Assembly (NCBI GenBank): GCA_002779825.1
Contig: PEVN01000499.1
Coordinates: forward strand, 1-52,910
Direction: 5' to 3'
Length of the DNA: 52,910 bases
From: Armatimonadetes bacterium CG06_land_8_20_14_3_00_66_21
Lineage (GTDB): Bacteria > Armatimonadota > Abditibacteriia > CG2-30-66-41
Positions 41,856 to 50,882 of the stretch are shown in pieces (within the stretch, counting starts at the first letter, position 1; the number at the start of each line of letters is the position of its first letter). Made by a program: the position numbers and the translations under genes. The notes under the pieces were generated by a model that was not told the DNA's origin, made no database searches, and worked only from the letters and a program-made list of their open reading frames with translations.

Positions 41856-42314
41856 CTACCGGTCCCTGCCGAACACCTCGCGCGCCACGTCTCGGTCGGC
41901 GTCGCGCTTGGCGATGTCCTCGCGCTTGTCGTACGCCTTCTTGCCGCGGCACAGGCCGATTTCGAGCTTGGCTCGGCCCTTCCTGAAGTACATCGACAGC
42001 GGGATCAGCGTCATGCCTCGCTCGTTCACCTTGCCGATGAGGCGGCGAATCTCCTGCTTGTGCAGGAGCAGCTTCCGAGGTCGACGGGAGTCCACGTTGG
42101 TGTAGCTTCCCGCCTGGTACGGCGCGATGTGCATGGAGAACACCCACACCTCGCCGTGTTCGATACCCGCGAACGCCTCTTTGAGGCTGACGTGATGGTC
42201 TCGTACCGACTTCACTTCGGTACCGGTAAGAACCAGGCCGGCTTCCACGAATTCGTCGATGTGGTAGTCGTGCCGCGCACGACGGTTGACACAGACTGGC
42301 TGGATCTCGGCCAC
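41856..42314 (-). CDS. smpB: SsrA-binding protein SmpB
   Basis: A 152-residue small RNA-binding protein that delivers tmRNA to stalled ribosomes. GTG 42314 is the start because VAEIQPVCVNRRARHDYHID is the conserved beginning and GGGAGGGAG lies about 5 bases ahead. Family motifs: HIDEFVEAGLVLTGTEVKSVR, VSLKEAFAGI, FSMHIAPYQAGSYTNVDSRR, RKLLLHKQEI and the basic tail GLCRGKKAYDKREDIAKRDADRD that contacts the ribosome. Its gene reads straight into ssrA, 80 bp downstream on the same strand, so the two may be co-transcribed from the promoter at 42352-42360. Confidence 0.97.
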   Translation of the reverse strand: MAEIQPVCVNRRARHDYHIDEFVEAGLVLTGTEVKSVRDHHVSLKEAFAGIEHGEVWVFSMHIAPYQAGSYTNVDSRRPRKLLLHKQEIRRLIGKVNERGMTLIPLSMYFRKGRAKLEIGLCRGKKAYDKREDIAKRDADRDVAREVFGRDR

Positions 42315-42351
42315 ACCAACTCCCTCCCTGGAATCGCGAACTTGCCTTCTT

Positions 42352-42360
42352 AGTATAGCA
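42352..42360 (-). promoter_or_regulatory. Extended -10 promoter of smpB
   Basis: On the minus strand TGCTATACT (42360-42352) is an extended -10 with no clear -35, matching the style of the promoters ahead of rpmE and the SEDS gene. Transcription would start near 42345, leaving about 30 bases before the smpB GTG, including its ribosome-binding site. The 205-bp gap to apbE (42315-42519) otherwise holds nothing I recognise. Confidence 0.5.
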
Positions 42361-42519
42361 GACGCCGCTGTCCTCTGTGCGCCGACGCGCCCGCGTCCGG
42401 GTTGCTGCGCGCGCTCCGAGGCAACTCCCCCGCAAAAGCAGTGTCGAACACCGTTGCAGCCTTGGGCGGGAACGCAGGTCCCACTCCACCACCCACTCAC
42501 TCGTCACGAATGCAGCCTC

Positions 42520-43578
42520 ATGCCTACTGCCTCACGCCGCCGGATGTTCTTCAAGCCGCTTGCAGACACAGCCCGTCGCGTGACCGAAGCAGCCACCCCC
42601 ACCGCCGAGCAGAAACGAACGGGTGGCTACATCGGCCGCGTCTCCCGGATGGCGATGGCTTGCCGCTTCGAGATCGCCTTCCCCTGGACTGGCAGCGAGC
42701 CGGCGCAAGCCGCGGCCTTGCGGGCGCTCGACGTGATCGACCAAGTCGAGCAGGAACTCAGCTACTACCGGCCGGGCAGCGAACTGTCGCGGCTCAACCG
42801 GCTGGCTGGCAGCAATCCGGTCGTTACAACGCCCAGGCTGTTCCGCCTGCTGCAACTGGCGGAGACCGTGTACCGGGAGACGGCGGGAGCCTACGACCTC
42901 ACCAGCACGCCGCTGTCCGACTGCTGGGGGTTCTTGCAGCGGGAGCCGCGGGTGCCCAGTCAGGGAAGCCTCCAGGACGCCCTGGCACGGGTGGGCATGC
43001 ACCGGGTGCAGTTGGACGACCGCACCGGGTCGGTGTCGTTCTCAGACCCGAGGGTCGAACTCAATACGAACAGCATCGGCAAAGGCTTTGCACTGGACGA
43101 AGCCGCGGCCGTAATGCGGGAGCACAGCATCTCAAACGCCCTTTTGCACGGCGGTGGCAGCAGTGCGGTCGCCTTGGGTTCCTGCTCAGACGTGCGGGGC
43201 TGGCAGGTCGACGTGCAGCACCCCAGCCACCCCGACGAGCCGTTGGCCCGTGCCTTCGTCCGCGACTGCGGCTTCTCGACTTCAGGGGCAGAGGAGCAGG
43301 GGTTTGAGGCCGAGGGCAAACGGTACGGCCACCTGATCGACCCGCGGACCGGCTACCCCGCCGAGGGGATGCTGAGCGTGAGCGTGGCTGCGCCGACAGC
43401 CGCATTGGCGGAAGCGCTGTCCACCGCGTTTTTCGTGATGGGCACGGCCGCGGCCCAGGCGTACTGCGCCAACCACCCGGAAATCCGCGCGCTGCTGGTT
43501 CCTGACGCTGGCGCCGGGCAAGCCGCTGAGCCGCTCATCGTCGGGTTCCGACCGGACGAGATGGAGGTACTGACTTGA
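42520..43578 (+). CDS. apbE: FAD:protein FMN transferase
   Basis: A 352-residue ApbE-family protein that links FMN to threonine residues of target flavoproteins, using FAD as donor. ATG 42520 is chosen as the first start close to the conserved part; no good ribosome-binding site is visible. Family motifs include MACRFEIAFPWTGSE, AAALRALDVIDQVEQELSYY, YDLTSTPLSDCWGF, LNTNSIGKGFALDEAAAVMR, NALLHGGGSSAVALG, DCGFSTSGAEEQGFE and HLIDPRTGYPAEGMLSVSV, the last holding metal-binding D. The first residues (SRRRMFF) resemble a twin-arginine motif but lack a following hydrophobic stretch. It overlaps the DoxX-like gene by TTGA, so the two are coupled; the flavin-acceptor protein is not in this window. 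Confidence 0.93.
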   Translation: MPTASRRRMFFKPLADTARRVTEAATPTAEQKRTGGYIGRVSRMAMACRFEIAFPWTGSEPAQAAALRALDVIDQVEQELSYYRPGSELSRLNRLAGSNPVVTTPRLFRLLQLAETVYRETAGAYDLTSTPLSDCWGFLQREPRVPSQGSLQDALARVGMHRVQLDDRTGSVSFSDPRVELNTNSIGKGFALDEAAAVMREHSISNALLHGGGSSAVALGSCSDVRGWQVDVQHPSHPDEPLARAFVRDCGFSTSGAEEQGFEAEGKRYGHLIDPRTGYPAEGMLSVSVAAPTAALAEALSTAFFVMGTAAAQAYCANHPEIRALLVPDAGAGQAAEPLIVGFRPDEMEVLT

Positions 43579-44552
43579 ACGAACGGAAAGTCCATGCCGT
43601 ATCCAACTGGCAGGCACTCATGCTTGTGCTCCTGCGCGTGGCGATTGGGTGGCACTTCCTTCGCGAGGGGATGATCAAGCTCTCCAAGCCGAACTGGTCC
43701 TGCGCCGAGTACCTCCAGGTCTCGACGGGTCCATTGTCCCCCGCGTTCAAGGCCCTTGCAACCGGCGGCGGCGAAGCCCTGTTGACCGTGGAGGACATCA
43801 AGGACCTCCCCGGCTTGGCGACAAGCCTGGCCAACATGGATGACCCGCTGGCCGTTCGTTTCCAGGAAAAGATGCACGACGACACGCTCCTGATGGCGGA
43901 TATGGTGGCCTCCGGGTCTCCTCCCCATGCGAAGCTGCCAGCCAAGCTCACGGCGGACCTGAACTCCCTCCTGAAGGGCGAGGTGCCATACACCGAGAAG
44001 ACGGCAAAGCTCTTCGCCAAGATCGACCTGCCGAAGGCACTGAAACGGCAGGCATTAGGCAACCCGCAAGGCCAGAAGCGAGTCGAGGTGAACCGCAGGA
44101 TCCTCTCCGCGGTGTACCCGAAGCACCTCCCCGCCCTGAAGACCAATAAGCTGCTGCCCCTAGCCAACTTCACGACGAAGTGGGGGCTCACGTTGGTCGG
44201 TCTTGGGTTGATGCTGGGCGCCTGCACTCGGTTGGCGGCGCTAGGAGGCATGGGCTTCCTGGTTCTCTTCTATCTGGCGCTGCCGCCTTGGCCCGAGACG
44301 ATGCAGGGGATAGACACGATGACACAGCTCGCGCATCCCCTCTGGACCGCCCTGCGCCAGCCGGGAAGAGAAGGCAACTACCTCTTCATCGACAAGAACT
44401 TCGTCGAGTTCCTGGCCCTGGGCGTGATCGGGGCCTTCAACACCGGGCGCATGATGGGGCTGGATAGCGTGCTGGGGCCGTTGGCCCGCCGATTGTGCCC
44501 CTGCGGCAAACGCCCGAAGAGCGATGGCGACGAGCCGACTCCCGCAGCCTGA
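43575..44552 (+). CDS. DoxX-like membrane protein
   Basis: A 325-residue membrane protein of the DoxX family, whose members include subunits associated with quinone-linked and sulphur oxidation but whose function is often unknown. TTG 43575 overlaps the apbE stop (TTGA), with GGAGG 7 bases ahead. The family start is present: LMLVLLRVAIGWHFLREGMI near residues 15-34. Between the first and later helices is an unusually long soluble insert of about 150 residues. The later helices include LTLVGLGLMLGACTRLAALG, GMGFLVLFYLALPPW and NFVEFLALGVIGAFNTGRMM. A C-terminal CPCGKRPKS could bind metal. Coupling with apbE suggests a flavoprotein-linked redox role, by inference. Confidence 0.85.
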   Translation: MNERKVHAVSNWQALMLVLLRVAIGWHFLREGMIKLSKPNWSCAEYLQVSTGPLSPAFKALATGGGEALLTVEDIKDLPGLATSLANMDDPLAVRFQEKMHDDTLLMADMVASGSPPHAKLPAKLTADLNSLLKGEVPYTEKTAKLFAKIDLPKALKRQALGNPQGQKRVEVNRRILSAVYPKHLPALKTNKLLPLANFTTKWGLTLVGLGLMLGACTRLAALGGMGFLVLFYLALPPWPETMQGIDTMTQLAHPLWTALRQPGREGNYLFIDKNFVEFLALGVIGAFNTGRMMGLDSVLGPLARRLCPCGKRPKSDGDEPTPAA

Positions 44553-44608
44553 GAAGACACTGCCGGGCGAGGACTACAGACCCCGCCCGGCGAGGGTAGG
44601 TGACCCGA

Positions 44609-45910
44609 ATGTTGACAGAAGAACAGAGACAGCTCGGAAGACGAGATTTCCTGAAGGCGGCTGCGGCCCTCCCCGCCATCGGCGCGTTCGCCTTCGCCAA
44701 CAAGAAGATCGGCCCGCTGCGCGTGGGGTGCATCGGCACCGGCTCCGAGTGCGGGGTACTCCAGGAGCAGATGAACCGCAGTCCGGACTTCATCCGGCAG
44801 GTGGCAGTCTGCGACATCTACCCCCCCAACCGGGCGAAAGGGCTGGAGCGGGCCCGAGTCCATGTTCCCGAAGCCAAGGACTGCGGCGACGACTACAAGA
44901 AGCTCCTGGCCGACGACTCCATCGAGGCAGTCGTCATCGCTGTGCCGCTATGGAAACACGCAGAAATCGCCCTCGACGCGATGAAGGCCGGCAAGCACGT
45001 CTTCACCGAAAAGACGATGGCGTACACCATTGACGAGTGCGACCAGATGGTGAACCTGGCCAAGCAGAAGGGGCTCGTGCTACAGGTCGGTCACCAGCGG
45101 TTCTACAACCCGATCTACCACCAAATGGTCTCCATGATCAAAGAGGGGCTCCTCGGCGACATCTACCACATCCGCATGCTCTGGCACCGCAATACCGACT
45201 GGCGGGCGAATGCACGCTGGACGATCGACGAGAGCTTCGACCCGACGCCGTGGGGCTACCAGGACCTGGAGCACCTCATCAACTGGCGCCTCTACAAGAA
45301 GCACTCTCAGGGGCTGATGACCGAGTTGTGCAGCCACCAGATCGCCATCACCAACTGGATCGCCGGGTGCCGCCCTACGGCGATCTCGGCCAGCGCGGGC
45401 ATCTACCGCTACAAGGACGACGGTCGCGAATGGGCGGACCACGCCTATGCGATCTTCGAGTACCCCAAGGGATTGACCGTCACCTACTCCTCGATCCAGA
45501 GCAACCGCTTCGACAACTACTACGAGGAGCTCATGGGCACCAAAGGGACGCTGATCCTCACCGGCGAGACCCAGGCCATGTTCTTCCCGGAGCCGGGCAA
45601 CGAGGCGGCCGCGCCGGAGGAGAAAGAGACTACCGTGGAGGTCGCCAAGGACAAGGGCGGGCCGGCGATGCAAGCCTCCGCCAGTCGAGTGGCGGACGCT
45701 GGCGGCAAAGCTGTCGGCAGCGGCGCGGCCTCAGGCGGCGGCGGAGAGAGCCCGTTGGAGGCGTACAAGACCGAGCTTGAGGGCTTCGCCCACGCCATCC
45801 GCACTGGCGAGAGAAACCTCTGCGACGGCGAAATCGGCCGCGACGCAGCCGTCGCGATGCTCAAGGCGAACGAGGCCATCGAGAAAGGTCAGCGCGTCGA
45901 GCTGTCGTAG
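44609..45910 (+). CDS. Gfo/Idh/MocA family oxidoreductase with Tat signal
   Basis: A 433-residue oxidoreductase with an N-terminal twin-arginine signal (QLGRRDFLKAAAALPAIGAF). It is predicted to be folded with its nucleotide cofactor in the cytoplasm and exported by the Tat system. The Rossmann motif VGCIGTGSECGVLQEQM follows. The family EKP reads EKT in VFTEKTMAY, a variant; VGHQRFYNPIYHQMV and TELCSHQIAITNWI are in the C-terminal domain. A long acidic, alanine/glycine-rich insert (GNEAAAPEEKETTVEV through GSGAASGGGGESPL) is unlike most family members. ATG 44609 is preferred to GTG 44600 because GTAGG is 8 bases ahead. Tat-exported Gfo/Idh proteins are usual in Planctomycetota- and Armatimonadota-type genomes; substrate unknown. 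Confidence 0.9.
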   Translation: MLTEEQRQLGRRDFLKAAAALPAIGAFAFANKKIGPLRVGCIGTGSECGVLQEQMNRSPDFIRQVAVCDIYPPNRAKGLERARVHVPEAKDCGDDYKKLLADDSIEAVVIAVPLWKHAEIALDAMKAGKHVFTEKTMAYTIDECDQMVNLAKQKGLVLQVGHQRFYNPIYHQMVSMIKEGLLGDIYHIRMLWHRNTDWRANARWTIDESFDPTPWGYQDLEHLINWRLYKKHSQGLMTELCSHQIAITNWIAGCRPTAISASAGIYRYKDDGREWADHAYAIFEYPKGLTVTYSSIQSNRFDNYYEELMGTKGTLILTGETQAMFFPEPGNEAAAPEEKETTVEVAKDKGGPAMQASASRVADAGGKAVGSGAASGGGGESPLEAYKTELEGFAHAIRTGERNLCDGEIGRDAAVAMLKANEAIEKGQRVELS

Positions 45911-46239
45911 CCGGACGCCAGCGGAACGGGAGCGGCTGCACCGCCACAGCGGAAGACGCAAGCCACCGGCCGGGGCGGAGACGTGGCTCTGCCCCCCCCG
46001 CCGGACCGAAACGCGGTTTGCCCCCCGGCCGGGCGGGCACGCAGGCACCGCCCCTACGCCCTGCGGTCTGGGTCCCTGGCCGATCACAGGGGCAGTATCC
46101 GTTCGGGTCCGCGCGTCTGCTCTCGGGTCCGCAGCAGTCTGCCGGACGCAACAACGCCTCGGAGCGCTCCTCGGTCAAGGACCTCGCCCTGCCCGCGGCG
46201 AATGTACTCCGTACAGCCGACAACAGCGAGGTGAGTCAG
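45911..46239. other. Intergenic spacer with a dyad and short repeated GC-rich motifs
   Basis: This 329-bp gap holds no gene I can support. It has an eight-C run near 45992-45999 and a REP-like dyad: GGGCGG at 46031-46036 and CCGCCC at 46048-46053. Two similar GCTCTG/GGTTTG-plus-C-run stretches flank it, so it may be a scattered genomic repeat. The alanine dehydrogenase start (TTG 46240) follows GAGGTGA, its likely ribosome-binding site. Confidence 0.4.
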
Positions 46240-47358
46240 TTGATCATCGGAGTTCCCAAGGAGATCAAGGACGGGGAATGCCGCGTCGCGATGACGCCGG
46301 CAGGCGTGCTGACACTGGTCGAGGAAGGCCACCACGTGCTCGTCGAGCATGGCGCGGGATTCGAGAGCGGCCTGCCGCACGAGGAGTACGTCGAGGCCGG
46401 CGCCGAGGTCGTGGGAACGGCGGAGGAGGTGTGGCGGCGGGCGGCTTTGGTCGTCAAGGTGAAGGAGCCGCTGGAGGAGGAGTTCCGCTTCCTCGCTCCG
46501 GGCAAGACGCTGTTCACCTATCTGCACCTTGCCTCTGCACCGGAACTGACCCGAGCGCTGTGCGACAGCGGCATCACCGCCCTCGCCTACGAGACCGTCG
46601 AGGTGAACGGCAGGCTGCCGTTGCTCACACCCATGAGCGAGATTGCCGGAAAAATGTCAGTGCAGGCCGCGTGCCAGTGCCTCGAGAAGAAGAACGGCGG
46701 GCGAGGCACGCTGCTGGGCGGCGTGCCCGGCGTGCCGCCAGCGGAGGTCGTGGTGATCGGCTGCGGGATCGTCGGCCTCAATGCGGTGAAGATCGCCCTG
46801 GGCATGGGTGCCCAAGTGACCATCCTCGATATTGACCACGACCGACTGAAGTACCTGGACGACATCATGCACGGGCGCGTCATCACGGTCTACTCCAACG
46901 AGTACACCATCCGTCGCGCGTGCGCCTACGCCGACGCAATCATCGGCGCTGCACTGCTCGCCGGCCGGCGCGCGCCGGTCATCGTCCGCGACCGTCACGT
47001 CAAGCTGATGAAGCCCGGCTCCGTCATCGTCGACGTGGCCATCGACCAGGGCGGCTGCGTCGAGACCAGCCGGCTGACCTCGCATTCGGAGCCCACCTAC
47101 ACCGTTCACAACGTGGTCCACTACTGCGTCCCCAACATCCCCGGCGCCGTCCCGCGGAGTTCGACGTTCGCCCTGACTAACGCAACAATGCCGTACATCC
47201 GTGCGCTGGCTGCGGAAGGCGTCCGGGAAGCCCTTGCCGACGACGAGGCGCTCCGGCGCGGTCTGAACGTGGCCATCGGCGAGGTCACTCACCCCGGCGT
47301 CGCCGAGGCACTGAAGCTGGCCGCCACCGACCCGCTGGAGGTGATCGGCGAGCTGTGA
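46240..47358 (+). CDS. ald: Alanine dehydrogenase
   Basis: A 372-residue NAD-dependent L-alanine dehydrogenase, interconverting alanine with pyruvate and ammonia. TTG 46240 is the start: GAGGTGA is 5 bases upstream and the frame gives LIIGVPKEIKDGECRVAMTP, the normal N-terminus of the family. Substrate residues lie in GHHVLVEHGAGFESGL and VVKVKEPLEEEF; the nucleotide domain shows VVVIGCGIVGLNAVKIALGM (GxGxxG) and LDIDHDRLKYLDD. KPGSVIVDVAIDQGGCVETS and YCVPNIPGAVPRSST are hallmarks of alanine dehydrogenase/transhydrogenase enzymes. Its TGA overlaps the GTG of the adaptor gene that follows (GTGA), so the metabolic gene and the transport genes are translationally linked, for no obvious reason. 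Confidence 0.96.
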   Translation: MIIGVPKEIKDGECRVAMTPAGVLTLVEEGHHVLVEHGAGFESGLPHEEYVEAGAEVVGTAEEVWRRAALVVKVKEPLEEEFRFLAPGKTLFTYLHLASAPELTRALCDSGITALAYETVEVNGRLPLLTPMSEIAGKMSVQAACQCLEKKNGGRGTLLGGVPGVPPAEVVVIGCGIVGLNAVKIALGMGAQVTILDIDHDRLKYLDDIMHGRVITVYSNEYTIRRACAYADAIIGAALLAGRRAPVIVRDRHVKLMKPGSVIVDVAIDQGGCVETSRLTSHSEPTYTVHNVVHYCVPNIPGAVPRSSTFALTNATMPYIRALAAEGVREALADDEALRRGLNVAIGEVTHPGVAEALKLAATDPLEVIGEL

Positions 47359-49232
47359 GACGCCCCGGGCGCCACTCGCCGCACAGCGATCAGGAAGGCA
47401 CGGTCCACGCGGCGCGACCGACGTGGGTTCCGCCTACCGTGCTGCTGGTGCTCGTTGCCAGCGCCCTGGTGGTTCGCTCCCAGTTCAGCGGAACACCAGT
47501 GGAGGTCGCCACTGTTTCCCGCGGCGACCTGGCTGTTGAGTTGGTCACCACCGGCGTCGTCGAAGCCAAGGTCACGGATACCGGGTTCCAGCTCCCCGGC
47601 CGCCTCACTGCAGTGTACGTGGACGAAGGCGATCGGGTGGAAGCCGGGCAGGTTCTCGCGGAGTTGGCGGCGACGGACCTGAAGGCAGCCGTCGACCAAG
47701 CTGCCGCCGCAGTGGCAGCCGCCGACGCAAAGCAGGTGGGTGCAGCAGAGGGCGCCGCCATGGCGCGGGAGTCTACTTCCGCCCAGTTCCGCGAGGCGCG
47801 AGCGGTGCTTTCTGCAGGCCGCGCCGACCAGCAGAAGCTGGAGCGAGGCGCTCGCACCGAGGAACTGAAGCAGGCAGAAGCCGCAACCGTTCAGGCTGAG
47901 GCGGCTGTGGTGGGTGCCAGGGCGCAGCTCCAAGGTGCGCAGACCGCCGAGGAGTTGCAGCGCAGCTTGTCAGACGCTCAAGCGGCGCGGGCGCAGGCCG
48001 AACTGAAGGCCGCCCGGGCGCAGCGAGCGAAGCTTGCCGCCGGCGCGCGACCGCAGGAACTCCAGGCTGCCCGCGCTGCCGTGCGCGATGCCGAGGCGCG
48101 CCAGACGCAGGCAAAGCGCGACTGGGAGCGGGCCCAACAGCTCTTCGCCCAAGGGGCGGTGCCCGCCCAAGTCAGGGACGGCGCCGAAACTGCGCACGAA
48201 ATCACCGCCGCCGGCGTCTCTGCCGCGCGCGAGCAACTGAAGCTGCTCGAAGCGGGCACCCGGCAGGAAGATCGCGAAGCCGCCCTCGCCCAGGTGCAGG
48301 CCGCGGAGGCGTTGGTCAGCGAGGCCGAGGCGGGCAAGCAGCAGGAGCAGCTCCGCCGGCAGGAAGCGGCAACGGCGGCGGCGCAGGTCAAGCGGGCAGA
48401 GGCAGCGCTGGAGCAGGCCCGCCAGGCACTGGCGCTGGTCAGAGCCGGTGCGCGACGCGAAGACCGCACGGCCGCGGCGGCGCAGGTCAGCCGAGCCGAC
48501 GCCGGCGTTGACGCTGCGAAGGCTGCCCAGCGACAGAGGGCAATCGCCGGCACCGAGAAGCAAGCGGCCGCCGCCCTGTCGGCCCAAGCGGCGGCCGCGC
48601 TGGAAGCTGCGCAAGCGCAGTATGAGAAGACGCGGCTGCGCGCGCCGTTCGCCGGTACCGTCGCCCGGAAGCACCGGGAGCTGGGCGACTCCGTCGCGCC
48701 CGGGATGCCCGTCTTCACCCTCGTGGACTCCCGGCGGATGTGGGTCGTCGCCGAAGTGGACGACGAAGACCTGGGCAAGATCGCGGCTGGGCAGGAGGTT
48801 GCCGTAACGTCGGAAGCCTACCCCGGCGAGTCGGTGCCCGGCACCGTGGTCAGCATCGGGCCGCTTGCGCAGGACAAGGAGGAGCTTCTGAGTACCACCA
48901 AGATCGTCCGCGTGCGAGTCGAGGTGGGCGATCCCGACCGGAAGCTGAAACCGGGACTCGAGGTGGACCTCGAGGGCAAGCTGGTCGTCAAGCGCGGCGC
49001 TGTGCTGGCGCCGAACAACGGGATCGTCCGCCATCGGCAGAAGAAGTACGCCTTCGTGGTCAACGGGCGGCGGGTGCAGAAGCGCGAGCTGAAGCTCGGC
49101 CCCGACAGCTACGAGCGCACAGTCGTCGTCGAGGGGCTGTCGCCCGGCGAGATCGTCGTCACCGTCGGCAAGGAAGCCCTCAAGGAGGGCAGCAGGATCA
49201 AAATCGTGACGCGCGGGGACAGCACCAAGTGA
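47355..49232 (+). CDS. HlyD/RND-type periplasmic adaptor with long coiled coil
   Basis: A 625-residue membrane-fusion (periplasmic adaptor) protein. GTG 47355 overlaps the ald stop. One membrane anchor lies at about 27-42 (TVLLVLVASALVVRS); the split biotinyl-lipoyl half is VELVTTGVVEAKVTDTGF ... AVYVDEGDRVEAGQVLAEL. The middle 300 residues are an alanine-rich coiled coil with four internal repeats of a G-A/T-R-x-E-D/E type unit: LERGARTEELKQAEAAT, KLAAGARPQELQAARAAV, LLEAGTRQEDREAALAQV and LVRAGARREDRTAAAAQV. The second lipoyl half follows (YEKTRLRAPFAGTVARKHRE), then the beta-barrel (SRRMWVVAEVDDEDL). Such adaptors bridge an inner-membrane pump and the periplasm or outer membrane; the ATPase follows but no permease is encoded. 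Confidence 0.92.
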   Translation: MRRPGRHSPHSDQEGTVHAARPTWVPPTVLLVLVASALVVRSQFSGTPVEVATVSRGDLAVELVTTGVVEAKVTDTGFQLPGRLTAVYVDEGDRVEAGQVLAELAATDLKAAVDQAAAAVAAADAKQVGAAEGAAMARESTSAQFREARAVLSAGRADQQKLERGARTEELKQAEAATVQAEAAVVGARAQLQGAQTAEELQRSLSDAQAARAQAELKAARAQRAKLAAGARPQELQAARAAVRDAEARQTQAKRDWERAQQLFAQGAVPAQVRDGAETAHEITAAGVSAAREQLKLLEAGTRQEDREAALAQVQAAEALVSEAEAGKQQEQLRRQEAATAAAQVKRAEAALEQARQALALVRAGARREDRTAAAAQVSRADAGVDAAKAAQRQRAIAGTEKQAAAALSAQAAAALEAAQAQYEKTRLRAPFAGTVARKHRELGDSVAPGMPVFTLVDSRRMWVVAEVDDEDLGKIAAGQEVAVTSEAYPGESVPGTVVSIGPLAQDKEELLSTTKIVRVRVEVGDPDRKLKPGLEVDLEGKLVVKRGAVLAPNNGIVRHRQKKYAFVVNGRRVQKRELKLGPDSYERTVVVEGLSPGEIVVTVGKEALKEGSRIKIVTRGDSTK

Positions 49233-49939
49233 GCGCCACTCCGCTGGTCCGCCTCGACGACGTGTCGAAGGAATACGAGCTGGGTGCGGTCACCGTGCAC
49301 GCCGTGCGCGGCGTGTCCTTCGACGTGGCGGCCGGCGAGCTGGTGATCGTCCTCGGCCCCTCCGGCTCCGGGAAGACCACCATCCTGAACCTCCTTGGCG
49401 GAATCGACTCGCCCACCTCGGGACGAATCCTCGTCGACGGCAGAGACATTGCCCACTACGACGAGGAGCAGCTCACGCAGTATCGTCGCCGCACCACCGG
49501 TTTCGTCTTCCAGTTCTTCAACCTCATCCCCACGCTGACCGCCCTGGAAAACGTCTCCCTGGTAGCGGAACTGGTGCCCGACTGTCTGGATCCGGCTGAG
49601 ATGCTCGGCGCCGTCGGATTAGCCGACCGCGCCGACCACTTCCCGAGCGAACTCAGCGGCGGCGAACAACAGCGGGTCGCCATCGCCCGCGCCCTGGTGA
49701 AGAATCCCGCCATTCTCCTGGCCGACGAGCCCACCGGAAACCTCGACCACGAGACCGCCATTCGCGTCCTCCAAGTCATCCGCGACGTCAACGCCAACCA
49801 GGGCAAGGCAGTCGTCATGGTCACCCACAACAACGCCGTCGCCGCCATGGCCCACAAGGTGCTCCGCATGCGCAGCGGGGAGTTGGTGGAGGTCCGCCGG
49901 CAGGAGACGCCGGCGGACCCGCTGTCGTTGGTGTGGTGA
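49229..49939 (+). CDS. ABC transporter ATP-binding protein, MacB/LolD type
   Basis: A 236-residue ATPase of the MacB/LolD family, which drives FtsX-like permeases in lipoprotein release, antibiotic or peptide efflux. GTG 49229 overlaps the adaptor stop (GTGA). Motifs: [20 protein letters not shown], Walker [10 protein letters not shown] near residue 43, Q-loop [18 protein letters not shown], signature [16 protein letters not shown], Walker [13 protein letters not shown] and the H-loop VVMVTHNNA. The EPTGNLD wording is typical of the family. Normally the next gene is a permease with an FtsX domain, but here the next gene is on the opposite strand 46 bp away, so either the permease lies elsewhere or the operon has lost it. 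Confidence 0.95.
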   Translation: MSATPLVRLDDVSKEYELGAVTVHAVRGVSFDVAAGELVIVLGPSGSGKTTILNLLGGIDSPTSGRILVDGRDIAHYDEEQLTQYRRRTTGFVFQFFNLIPTLTALENVSLVAELVPDCLDPAEMLGAVGLADRADHFPSELSGGEQQRVAIARALVKNPAILLADEPTGNLDHETAIRVLQVIRDVNANQGKAVVMVTHNNAVAAMAHKVLRMRSGELVEVRRQETPADPLSLVW

Positions 49940-49985
49940 CCTATGCTGGCAGGCGACCGGCGGTCTCGCGTGTCCGGGCCGCCCC

Positions 49986-50777
49986 TCAGACTCCAGTGTC
50001 GGCCCGCCGCCTCTCCTGCTGAATCTCGGAGACTATGTCGTCCAGCGTCATGTCTGCAAAGAGCTTGTCGCGCTCCTCTGTGTAGTTCCCATACCACCCA
50101 ATGGCCGGGCCCACTGCCACGGCTACAAGAGTCCCAGCCCACACTGCCAAGAGGGGAAAGCCGAGACATCTGGCCAGCAACTTCGCGGATGCCGCGTACA
50201 GTGCGACCCAAACCCACGCACCCAAGGAAAGCTCGGCGGTCTGCGAAGGCCCGGGTTCGGTGTCGGTTCGGAGGAGCCCAGGGCGCCACAGGATGTTGCG
50301 TGCCGCCTGAAGACCCAGCACGAAACCGACGAGCATGCCTGTGCAAGCGGCCGCGCTGACTATCCAGTGCAACTCCTTGCGGACCTCCTCTTCCAGAGCG
50401 GCCCACATGACCAGCGTGCAGGCTCCTGAGACGAGATCGTAGAAGAGGCCGCCGAGAAGTCCAGGCAAAGTGGGGACAACCTTGGTGTCATCGGTCGGCT
50501 CCGTCGCATACCCACATAAGTAGCCGCCACGGCCGTCGGGAGCCGCGTACGTCGAGCACGCTACAGATACACGGTGTGCAAACAGCAAGGCCAGGTATCC
50601 GGCGAAAGTGAGAAGCGCCCACTCCGCAATCGCATCCCAGTTCGCATCTGCCACCAAAGAGAGAAACACGCCTACCGCCGTCACGTAGAAGGTCATGCTA
50701 AGCACGGCGCTTGCCAAGGTGACAGCCGCGCGTACTAACGCGCACAGGTAGCAGGCGAGGATCCACACGCGCTTCAC
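49986..50777 (-). CDS. Membrane protein of unknown function
   Basis: A predicted 263-residue membrane protein. GTG 50777 is used ([20 protein letters not shown]), with GAGGG 4 bases ahead; ATG 50831 or 50846 would add residues that do not look like a membrane start. Hydrophobic segments: about 4-40 (two helices), [40 protein letters not shown], and [20 protein letters not shown] followed by [22 protein letters not shown] central soluble segment holds [21 protein letters not shown] with cysteine. The C-terminus is acidic and coiled-coil-like ([18 protein letters not shown]). I recognise no family. It lies beside a transporter operon but on the other strand, and upstream of the HigA gene. Confidence 0.65.
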   Translation of the reverse strand: MKRVWILACYLCALVRAAVTLASAVLSMTFYVTAVGVFLSLVADANWDAIAEWALLTFAGYLALLFAHRVSVACSTYAAPDGRGGYLCGYATEPTDDTKVVPTLPGLLGGLFYDLVSGACTLVMWAALEEEVRKELHWIVSAAACTGMLVGFVLGLQAARNILWRPGLLRTDTEPGPSQTAELSLGAWVWVALYAASAKLLARCLGFPLLAVWAGTLVAVAVGPAIGWYGNYTEERDKLFADMTLDDIVSEIQQERRRADTGV

Positions 50778-50882
50778 ACTTCCTTCCCTCTCGCTCGCCC
50801 CAGGAATCGGGTCGCGTAAGGGGTCACACATATGGCACGGGGGCACCCTTACGCGTTTGGCAGGCTGCCGAACTGCGCCGCC

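Noticed and set aside
42520-42600. Twin-arginine signal on the ApbE protein
   Set aside because: SRRRMFF is followed by charged residues with no hydrophobic segment, so export by Tat is not supported.
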